From: Massilia sp. NR 4-1
Lineage (GTDB): Bacteria; Pseudomonadota; Gammaproteobacteria; Burkholderiales; Burkholderiaceae_D
Length of the DNA: 64,000 nucleotides
Direction: 5' to 3'
NCBI RefSeq assembly: GCF_001191005.1
Contig: NZ_CP012201.1
Location: forward strand, 2,108,001 to 2,172,000
The translations under genes were made by a program, and so were the position numbers. Shown here in pieces: positions 16,985 to 23,757 of the stretch (its first letter is position 1; the number at the start of each line of letters is the position of its first letter). The notes under the pieces are model-generated. The model searched no databases. It saw only the letters and a program-made list of their open reading frames with translations, and had not been told where the DNA came from.

Positions 16985-18916
16985 TTAAAAACGCTTGCTC
17001 AGACCGAGATACACGGCGCGCTTGATGACCGAACGCGTTTCGATGGGCGTGAACTCGCCATGATCCGGTCCGATCAGATTGGTGCCGGTCAGCGACAGCT
17101 CCAGCGTGGGCTGGATGCGCCAGCCGAAACGCATATCCAATGCACGATAAGCCGGCACGTCGGGGCTGGTCAGCTTGCCCACATGGCGCAGCGCGACATC
17201 GAATTCGCGGTCGTCGCCAATCTGCCATGAGGAGCGCAGCGTCGCCGTATGGCGCGGATCGTGTCCCATGCGGCTGACCGAGGCGGCCGTGTCGATGCTG
17301 CCCGGTTTGAGCCAGAAATGTTCATGCAGCGCGGTGAAGGCGGCGCTCAAGCGCCAATCCTTTTGCACCTGCCAGCTGGCCCAGGCTTCCAGGCCGCGCG
17401 TGGAACCCTTCATGCCGTTGCCGAAAAAGACCGAGGTGCGGCTGGGCGCCAGTTCCTGGGTATGCAGGTCGTCGTACAGCGCGCGGTAGAGGTTCACTGA
17501 ATAGCTGAAGTCCTGCCCTAGCCTGCCGCGATAGCCGAGTTCAAAGAAGCGCGCCACTTCGGAACGGAAACCGGGTCCGCCGGCCAGGATAAAGGGCGGC
17601 TTGGACGGAAAGAAGACTTCCACATCAAGCCGCGATGGCGCGCGCACCGTGCGCGACACGGCCGCCCACAGCAGATGGTCGTCCGCCACCTGCCAGGCCA
17701 GACGCGCATTGGGCAGGAATTCATTGCCGGTATAGTCGTTGCGTTCAACACGCGCGCCCAAGGTCAGCTTCCACACGGAGCTGAGCGCGATTTCATCCTG
17801 GGCGTAAAGACTGGTCCAGCTCTTGCTGTCGTCGGCCGGCAGGAAGCCGATGATGGCGCTGTTTTCCAGGCTGTCCTTGGATCTGCGGTATTCGGCGCCG
17901 AAGGTCGGCGCGTGGCGGCCAATGGGGGCCATCGCGTACTGCGCCTGCAGACTCACCGTATCCAGGTTCTCGTTGAAGAAAGGCGGCAGATCGCGCTCGG
18001 TGCGGTCGTAATACGCCTGCACGCTGAGATTGCCGCCGCCATCGAAATTGCGCGTCCAGCGCGCCATCAGGTTGCCGCCGCCCAGCACGACATTCCCCAG
18101 CGGGACATTGACGCCGGTGAGCGAGATATTGCCCGGCTTCGGCTGGCCATGGCGGCCCCGGTACGCGTCGCCCTGCAGCGTGAACTGGTCGCGCGCCTGC
18201 CGCCAGTCGGCGCGGAAGCCGACCTGGCTCTGGTGCCAGGCATCGTCCGCCACGTCGCCACTGGCCGTCTCCGTATGCTTGACGCGAAAGCTCTTGGCAT
18301 ACAACCGCCACGCACCATCCTCGCCGAAGCGCCCGCCGTAGCGCGCGCCCGCATCGGCGCGCAACGTGCCGCCGCCCAGCGCCAGCGCGCCGCCCTGGGT
18401 CGCACTGGCCGGCTTGGTGATCACATTGATGACGCCATTCACGGCATTCGTGCCCCACAGCGTGCCGCCCGGCCCGCTGATGACCTCAATGCGCTCGATA
18501 TCGTCCAGCGGCAGATCCTGGGCATCCCAGAACACGCCGGAAAACAGCGGCGTGTAGACCGAACGGCCATCGATCAGCACCAGCAGCTTGTTGCCGTCGT
18601 TATTGGCGAAGCCACGCGCGCTGATCACGTAGCCGGAACTGTAGGCTTGACTGACTTGCAGATTAGGGGCCAGGCGCAGCGCCTCGGGCAGGCTCTGGGC
18701 GCCGGAGCGGCGGATATCGTCGGCGGAGATCACGAAGACGGCGGCGGCGGCATCGGCCAGCCTTTCTTCGCGCCGCGAGACGGAGGTGATGCGCACATTG
18801 CTCAACTCTTCGAGCGACATATTGCTCAGATTGTCCTGCACAGAGTCGGCGCACGCGGTGGCGGGAAGAAGCGCCAGCGCGATCCAGACTACACTTTCAG
18901 GCCATGGTTTTGCCAT
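16985..18916 (-). CDS. TonB-dependent outer-membrane receptor
   Basis: A 643-residue beta-barrel receptor. ATG at 18916 follows GGGAG and opens a signal peptide (MAKPWPESVVWIALALLPA…). The plug domain follows (VFVISADDIRRSGAQSLPEALRL, ISARGFAN, RIEVISGPGGTLWGTNAVNG), then a barrel that ends with an aromatic residue (SKRF). No STN signalling extension is present, so it is a transporter rather than a transducer. The ligand is unknown. It sits 46 bases upstream of the His-rich protein gene on the same strand, so co-expression with the metal cassette is possible. Confidence 0.93.
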   Translation of the reverse strand: MAKPWPESVVWIALALLPATACADSVQDNLSNMSLEELSNVRITSVSRREERLADAAAAVFVISADDIRRSGAQSLPEALRLAPNLQVSQAYSSGYVISARGFANNDGNKLLVLIDGRSVYTPLFSGVFWDAQDLPLDDIERIEVISGPGGTLWGTNAVNGVINVITKPASATQGGALALGGGTLRADAGARYGGRFGEDGAWRLYAKSFRVKHTETASGDVADDAWHQSQVGFRADWRQARDQFTLQGDAYRGRHGQPKPGNISLTGVNVPLGNVVLGGGNLMARWTRNFDGGGNLSVQAYYDRTERDLPPFFNENLDTVSLQAQYAMAPIGRHAPTFGAEYRRSKDSLENSAIIGFLPADDSKSWTSLYAQDEIALSSVWKLTLGARVERNDYTGNEFLPNARLAWQVADDHLLWAAVSRTVRAPSRLDVEVFFPSKPPFILAGGPGFRSEVARFFELGYRGRLGQDFSYSVNLYRALYDDLHTQELAPSRTSVFFGNGMKGSTRGLEAWASWQVQKDWRLSAAFTALHEHFWLKPGSIDTAASVSRMGHDPRHTATLRSSWQIGDDREFDVALRHVGKLTSPDVPAYRALDMRFGWRIQPTLELSLTGTNLIGPDHGEFTPIETRSVIKRAVYLGLSKRF

Positions 18917-19055
18917 CGTTGCTCCCAGTGTGCCGCCCCGGGATTCATCATACTGGTTTTGCGCGCCGCACGAAAAGACTATCATTAAGCTAATCGCGGC
19001 GATGCCACACTCTGGCAAAAAACCTGCCAGAGCTGCCGGCCTTATGAACTTTCTT

Positions 19056-19061
19056 TATAAT
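19056..19061 (+). promoter_or_regulatory. Candidate -10 box for the MBL-fold gene
   Basis: A perfect TATAAT stands 32 bases before the MBL-fold start. The matching -35 region is poor, so an activator or extended contacts may be needed. Assignment is by consensus only. Confidence 0.4.
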
Positions 19062-19092
19062 GGCGCCGCCCTTCGACTACTCTTAAACAGCC

Positions 19093-19950
19093 ATGAAGCC
19101 TCAGATTCAAGCGTTTTTCGACCCGGCCACCGCCACCGTCACCTACATCGTGTATGAGAAGGATGGCGCGGACTGCGCAATCATCGATTCCGTGCTCGAT
19201 TACGATCCCAAGTCCGGCCGCACTGCCACCGCGTCGGCGGACAAGGTGGTGGAGTTCGTGCTGGCCCACGGTCTGAAAACCGTCTGGCTGCTGGAAACGC
19301 ATGCCCATGCCGACCACTTGTCGGCGGCGCCGTATCTGAGGGAGAAGCTGGGTGGCCGCATCGGCATCGGCGTCGACATCCGCACCGTGCAGCATGCTTT
19401 TGCCAATGTCTTCAACCGCAAGCCGGCGTCGATGGACGGCTCGGAATTCGACCATCTGTTCCAGCCGGACGAGGTGTTCGCCATCGGCGCGCTGCAGGCG
19501 AAGGCGCTGCATGTGCCGGGCCATACGCCGGCCGATATGGCGTATCAGGTGGGGGATGCGGTGTTCGTGGGCGACACCATGTTCATGCCGGACGTGGGTT
19601 CGGCGCGCTGCGATTTCCCGGGCGGCTGCGCCAGCCTGCTGTACAAATCGGTGCACAAGCTGCTCTCGCTGCCCGATGAAACCCGCCTGTTCATGTGCCA
19701 CGACTATCCGCCCAACGGCCGCGAGCCGCGCTGGGAAGTAACGGTGGCCGAGCAGCGCGCCAGCAATATCCACATCCGCGATGGGGTGAGCGAGGACGAT
19801 TTCGTCTCGATGCGCACCAAGCGCGACGCCACGCTGGCCATGCCGACGCTGATCCTGCCTGCCATCCAGGTCAATATCAACGCCGGCCAGTTGCCGGAAG
19901 CCGAAGAAAACGGCGTGCGTTATCTGAAGATTCCGATCAACGCGATTTAA
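19093..19950 (+). CDS. MBL-fold hydrolase, persulfide-dioxygenase-like
   Basis: A 285-residue metallo-beta-lactamase-fold protein. The metal motif ETHAHADHLS is followed by the HVPGHTPADM histidine and by GDTMFMPDVGSARCDFPGG, the pattern seen in ETHE1/SdoA/Blh-type persulfide dioxygenases. These oxidise glutathione persulfide in sulfide detoxification with a single iron. The later FMCHDYPP histidine also fits. It is divergent from the TonB receptor gene. Glyoxalase II is less likely because of the GSARCDF motif. Confidence 0.85.
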   Translation: MKPQIQAFFDPATATVTYIVYEKDGADCAIIDSVLDYDPKSGRTATASADKVVEFVLAHGLKTVWLLETHAHADHLSAAPYLREKLGGRIGIGVDIRTVQHAFANVFNRKPASMDGSEFDHLFQPDEVFAIGALQAKALHVPGHTPADMAYQVGDAVFVGDTMFMPDVGSARCDFPGGCASLLYKSVHKLLSLPDETRLFMCHDYPPNGREPRWEVTVAEQRASNIHIRDGVSEDDFVSMRTKRDATLAMPTLILPAIQVNINAGQLPEAEENGVRYLKIPINAI

Positions 19951-19966
19951 GGCCTTTACAGGCCTT
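19949..19966. terminator. Weak hairpin between convergent MBL-fold and M28 genes
   Basis: AAGGCC-TTTACA-GGCCTT begins at the stop codon of the MBL-fold gene. The 6-bp stem is followed by a mixed T-rich stretch (TCAAGGTTTATT). It is a weak candidate that could serve both convergent genes. Confidence 0.35.
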
Positions 19967-19972
19967 CAAGGT

Positions 19973-21400
19973 TTATTGCTGCTGCTCCGGCGCGCGGCCG
20001 ATAGGCTGGTCCATGTTCGCCAGATACCAGGACAGCGCCGTCATCAGCGCCACGTGGCGGCGCAGATGGTCGGGATTGACCTTGTCGAAGGTGTCGGCGG
20101 CCGTGTGGTGGTAGTCGAAATAGGCGCTGCCGTCGGACAGCGGCTCGAACAGCGGCACGCCGTCGGCTTCCAGCAGATATAGGTCGGCCGCGCCCAGCGC
20201 GTCCTGGCGCGCGAAGTGGCCGGCGCCGATCGGCAACAGAGCCGCCTGCAAAGGCGCGAACAGCTTGGCGTACTGCGGTTTCACGCTGCCGCGGATGCCG
20301 AAGGGACGTCCCGCGCCGCCGTCGCTTTCAATGGCGGCGAACTGCTTGTCCAGACGGCCCTTGTTCTCGGCGTGGTAGGCGGCACCGCCGCGGGTGCCGT
20401 TTTCCTCGTTGGCCCAGGCGATCACGCGGATGGTGCGGCGCGGCTGCAGCTTCAGCTTTTTCAAGGTTTCGATCACGGCCATGGAACTGGCCACGCCGGT
20501 GCCGTCATCGTGCGCGCCGGTGCCCAGATCCCAGGAATCCAGGTGGCCGGACACCACCACCACCTCATCGGCCTTGTCGCTGCCCGGCAGGTCGGCGATC
20601 ACATTGAAAGTGTCGGCATCCGGCAGGGTTTGCGGGGTCAGGGTCAGCTTCATGGTAACGGGGCCGCGCTTCATCAGGCGGGCGATCAGCATCGCGTCTT
20701 CCGAGGTGATGGCGGCGGCCGGGATGCGGTCGTCGGCACTCAAGCCGGTGGCGCCGGTATGGGCCAGGCGATAGTCGGCACCGCCGATGGAGCGGATCAG
20801 CACCGCCGCCGCGCCCAGTTTGGAACCCAGCTTCGGTCCCTGGGTGCGCATGCGCGACAGGCGGCCATAGGCGGGACCGGCCAGGCCACGGTCGGCCATG
20901 CCCTGGTCGAAGGGTACGTCGAACAGCACGATGCGGCCTTTGACTTCGGCGGCGCGCGCCTGCAGCTCGTCCAGGTCGTGCACGATCACCACTTGCGCAT
21001 TCAGGCCGACGGCCGGCGTCGCGCCGGAGCCGCCCAAGGCGGTCAGCACCACGCGCTGGGTGACGCCGGCGGGACGGCCGGCATAGTCCACCAGTTCGCC
21101 CCTCTCTTCGCCGCGCACCCAGTGCGGCACTTTCACCGGCTGCAGCGTGACTTTCGCCCCCAGCTTGCGCATGGCGTCGGCCACCTGCTCAACAGCGGCG
21201 GCAGCGCCGGCCGAACCGGAAAGACGCGGGCCAACCAGATCGGTCAGGTCTTCCAGGCGTTTCAAGGCCCAGTCGCTCTGCATGGCGGTATCGCGGATCT
21301 GGTTCAGGGTGGCAGGTTCGTTGGCTGGCGCGGCCGACGCGGCGTTCAAAAAGCAGGCCGCCAGCGCGGCGATGACTGGCTTGCGAAGAGCGAGATTCAT
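19973..21400 (-). CDS. Exported M28-family zinc metallopeptidase with PA domain
   Basis: A 475-residue exported aminopeptidase or carboxypeptidase-Q-like enzyme. It has a signal peptide (MNLALRKPVIAALAACFLNAASA) and a PA insert (about 100-250, VVIVHDLDELQARAAEVKGRIVLF). The M28 zinc ligands appear in order: SGHLDSWD (His, catalytic Asp), GAHDDGTG (bridging Asp), WANEENG (Glu-Glu), ESDGG (Asp) and YHHTAADTFD (His). It probably trims peptides in the periplasm. Its start faces the GNAT gene across a region with a perfect palindrome. Confidence 0.9.
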   Translation of the reverse strand: MNLALRKPVIAALAACFLNAASAAPANEPATLNQIRDTAMQSDWALKRLEDLTDLVGPRLSGSAGAAAAVEQVADAMRKLGAKVTLQPVKVPHWVRGEERGELVDYAGRPAGVTQRVVLTALGGSGATPAVGLNAQVVIVHDLDELQARAAEVKGRIVLFDVPFDQGMADRGLAGPAYGRLSRMRTQGPKLGSKLGAAAVLIRSIGGADYRLAHTGATGLSADDRIPAAAITSEDAMLIARLMKRGPVTMKLTLTPQTLPDADTFNVIADLPGSDKADEVVVVSGHLDSWDLGTGAHDDGTGVASSMAVIETLKKLKLQPRRTIRVIAWANEENGTRGGAAYHAENKGRLDKQFAAIESDGGAGRPFGIRGSVKPQYAKLFAPLQAALLPIGAGHFARQDALGAADLYLLEADGVPLFEPLSDGSAYFDYHHTAADTFDKVNPDHLRRHVALMTALSWYLANMDQPIGRAPEQQQ

Positions 21401-21451
21401 GCAGATCCTATGTCCGGTGAATATGGATGGGATGGAAAGATTAGCCTATTT

Positions 21452-21463
21452 CACAATATTGTG
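21452..21463. promoter_or_regulatory. 12-bp perfect palindrome in a divergent promoter region
   Basis: CACAATATTGTG is self-complementary and lies between the divergent M28 peptidase and GNAT starts (52 and 73 bases away). It resembles a dimeric regulator site. No regulator is identified. Confidence 0.4.
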
Positions 21464-21535
21464 CAGCAAGTCGCAGAAATTGACCCATTCGGCAGCGCGG
21501 GCTACCATGCCTGCTCCATCCGGCGGAAGGCAATC

Positions 21536-22069
21536 ATGTTAAAAAGTTTACGCTGCACGGTGCGGCATCTGCTGAATACCGATCTGAATACCTTTATCGC
21601 CCTGGTCAACGACCTACCTTCGCGCGGCGATTACTTTTCCAGCCATTTCAAGTCGCCCGAGGCGATGCGCAAGGAATTTCTGCAAAACGGTTTTGTCAGC
21701 GAGGACAGTGAGCTGTTCGTGGTGGAAGACCAACTGCACCACATCGTCGGCGTCATCACCCATTTCAAAAGCCGCACCCCGGTCAGCCGCGAGATCGGCT
21801 ACCGCCTGTTCGACCCTTCTCTGGCCGGGCAAGGCTATACCACGGAGGCGCTGCGCCTGCTGTGCGACTACCTGTTCAAGGTGCACACCTGGCACCGGCT
21901 GGAGGTGCTGACCGCTCCGCAGAACGAAGCTTCGGTGCGGGTTGCGGAGAAATGCGGCTTCATTGAAGAAGGCACGCTGCGCCAGGCCTTCTTCATCAAT
22001 GGCCATTATCAGGACGTCAAGATATTCAGCCTGCTGCGACCGGAGTGGGAGCGCCTGCACAGCGCCTAG
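21536..22069 (+). CDS. GNAT-family N-acetyltransferase (RimJ/RimL-like)
   Basis: A 177-residue acetyl-CoA-dependent acyltransferase. The motif A region (GYRLFDPSLAGQGYTTEALRLL) has the Q/R-x-x-G-x-G/A-like loop GQGYTT, and motif B follows (NEASVRVAEKCGFIEEGTLR). This layout is typical of RimJ/RimL-type enzymes that acetylate protein N-termini or small molecules. ATG at 21536 follows GGAAGG. Much longer open sequence upstream is only the shadow of the M28 gene. Substrate unknown. Confidence 0.88.
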   Translation: MLKSLRCTVRHLLNTDLNTFIALVNDLPSRGDYFSSHFKSPEAMRKEFLQNGFVSEDSELFVVEDQLHHIVGVITHFKSRTPVSREIGYRLFDPSLAGQGYTTEALRLLCDYLFKVHTWHRLEVLTAPQNEASVRVAEKCGFIEEGTLRQAFFINGHYQDVKIFSLLRPEWERLHSA

Positions 22070-22191
22070 GCTGGCCGACTTTGTAAGAATCTGTATATGG
22101 TGTGGGTGGTTTCCGGTAGCTCCTATATAGTACAGCCATAGAGAACGGCGCGAACCATCCCGGTCGCGGCGCCAAGCATAAGGGGAACGCC

Positions 22192-22617
22192 ATGCTGAAC
22201 CAGAAATTCATCGCCGTGCTGCTGCTGGGCGCAGCCGCCGCCAGCGCGCCGGCCTTCGCTGCCGGCGACCGCGACTTCAACACCGCCGCCGGCGCCGTGA
22301 TCGGCGCGGCCATCGGCAACCATAGCGGCGGCACCGAAGGCGCCGTGGTGGGTGGCCTGATCGGCGCTGCCGTCGGCAATGGCCTGAGTTCGGACAACCG
22401 CCGCTACCGCAACGACCGTTATGTGGAAACCCGCGTCTACACGCAGCCGGCGCCGGTCTACTACGAGCCAGCCCCGGTGTATTACGCGCCGCCGCCACCG
22501 CGCTACTACGCCCCGCCGGAAGTGGTGTATGTGGAGCGCAGCCGTCCTTACTACCGCGAGTACTACCGCGAAGAACGCCCCTATTACCGTCACCACCACC
22601 ATCATCACGGCCGCTGA
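22192..22617 (+). CDS. Exported glycine-zipper protein with Tyr/Pro-rich tail ending in six histidines
   Basis: A 141-residue protein with a signal peptide (MLNQKFIAVLLLGAAAASAPAFA). Two glycine-zipper segments (AAGAVIGAAIGNHSGG and GAVVGGLIGAAVGN) are followed by a long Tyr/Pro-rich tail (PVYYEPAPVYYAPPPP) and a C-terminal run of six His before GR. YMGG/glycine-zipper-2TM proteins are small outer-membrane or periplasmic proteins of unclear function. It is flanked by its own promoter region and a strong terminator, so it is monocistronic. Confidence 0.85.
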   Translation: MLNQKFIAVLLLGAAAASAPAFAAGDRDFNTAAGAVIGAAIGNHSGGTEGAVVGGLIGAAVGNGLSSDNRRYRNDRYVETRVYTQPAPVYYEPAPVYYAPPPPRYYAPPEVVYVERSRPYYREYYREERPYYRHHHHHHGR

Positions 22618-22639
22618 TTTCAAGCGGTCCCGCCTTCCA

Positions 22640-22677
22640 CGGCCCGGCATGCGCAAGCTGCCGGGCCGTTTGTTTTT
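22640..22677 (+). terminator. Rho-independent terminator
   Basis: CGGCCCGGC and GCCGGGCCG form a perfect 9-bp stem with an 11-base loop, followed by TTTGTTTTT. It lies 22 bases past the glycine-zipper gene and separates it from the kinase-led operon. Confidence 0.93.
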
Positions 22678-22728
22678 CCCGTCCCTCGGCTAAGTTCCCG
22701 CGACGGCATGCCGCCGCTGGGAGAGACT

Positions 22729-23757
22729 ATGTTAGCCAAAGACGCCGTGCTGCCACTGGAACTCGGCCATTACCGCCTGCGCGAGCAGCTGGGCGGTTCA
22801 GCCTATGGCGTGATCTGGCGCGCCAGCGCCCCGCATACGATGCGCGAGGTGGCGCTGAAGCTGGTGAACGAGGAGCAGATGGTGCGCGCCCTGCCGCAGC
22901 AGCGCGCGCGCTGGGCCGCCAGCGCCGACGTCGAAATCGCCTTCCTGCAATCGCTGGAACCGTGGGACGAGCGGCATATCGTGCGCCTGCTGGACAAGGG
23001 CTGGCATAACGGCCTGCCGGTGCTGGCCCTGGAGCTGATGGATGGCGACCTGGCCCAGCATCTGGCGGCGCTGAAGCGCGACGGCGGCGTCCTGCCGTTG
23101 GCGCAGATACTGGACTGGATGGCGCAGCTGAACCAGGCGCTGGCCAAGGTGCACCAGTATGGATGGCGCTACCTGGACCTGAAACCTTCCAACATCCTGG
23201 TCGACAAGCGCCTGGGCATCGTCAAACTGGCCGATTTCGGCACCAACCGCGCGCTGGCGGACCTGCATGCCCACTCTTACGCCGGCACGGCGAGCTGGCA
23301 GGCACCCGAGCAGTTCTTCCCAGTCGCCGGCGGCCACTACGCCACCGCCGCGCAAAGCGACTATTTTGCGCTGGGCGCCCTCTTCTACTTCCTGGTCTGC
23401 GGCGGCACGCCACTGCGCTTTTGCGCGGCTTGCGGCCAGTCCTACCGCGACTACAGCACGGCCGGCGCACAGCGGCTGCGCGAGCAGTCCGGCGGCGCCA
23501 TTCCCGCGCCGCTGTCGGCGGACGAGGAGACGCTATTCCAGCAGCGCCTGCCGCAGGCGCTGGCCGATCCGGCGCTTGCGCTGCTGCGCGCCCTGCTGCA
23601 TCGCGAGCCGGGCGAGCGTCCGCGCCATGCGCTGCAAATCAGCCGCATGCTGGCCGCCATCCGCAATGCCTCGGACCAGGCCATGGATACGCCGTATTCC
23701 CTGATGCTGGGCCAGATGCATGCCCGGAAAGGCTGGTCATGCGCGACAGCGGCATAA
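22729..23757 (+). CDS. Hanks-type Ser/Thr protein kinase (soluble, kinase domain only)
   Basis: A 342-residue cytosolic kinase without a membrane anchor. The glycine loop is LGGSAYGVIW (residues 21-30). The ATP lysine is Lys44 in VALKLV and the helix-C glutamate is about Glu70. The catalytic loop reads YLDLKPSN (Asp150), so the usual His-Arg of HRD is replaced by Tyr-Leu. DFG is intact at 169-171 and the APE-like motif is QAPEQ. Loss of the HRD arginine suggests activation-loop phosphorylation is not required. ATG at 22729 has GGGAGAG upstream. It heads a plus-strand operon that continues into the SEDS gene with a 19-base overlap. A small Cys pair (FCAACGQ) sits in the C-lobe. Confidence 0.9.
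   Translation: MLAKDAVLPLELGHYRLREQLGGSAYGVIWRASAPHTMREVALKLVNEEQMVRALPQQRARWAASADVEIAFLQSLEPWDERHIVRLLDKGWHNGLPVLALELMDGDLAQHLAALKRDGGVLPLAQILDWMAQLNQALAKVHQYGWRYLDLKPSNILVDKRLGIVKLADFGTNRALADLHAHSYAGTASWQAPEQFFPVAGGHYATAAQSDYFALGALFYFLVCGGTPLRFCAACGQSYRDYSTAGAQRLREQSGGAIPAPLSADEETLFQQRLPQALADPALALLRALLHREPGERPRHALQISRMLAAIRNASDQAMDTPYSLMLGQMHARKGWSCATAA

Noticed and set aside
23163..23738. N-terminal extension of the SEDS reading frame back through the kinase gene
   Set aside because: It is an Arg/Pro/Ala-rich out-of-frame reading of a convincing kinase; the SEDS start at 23739 has a good Shine-Dalgarno.
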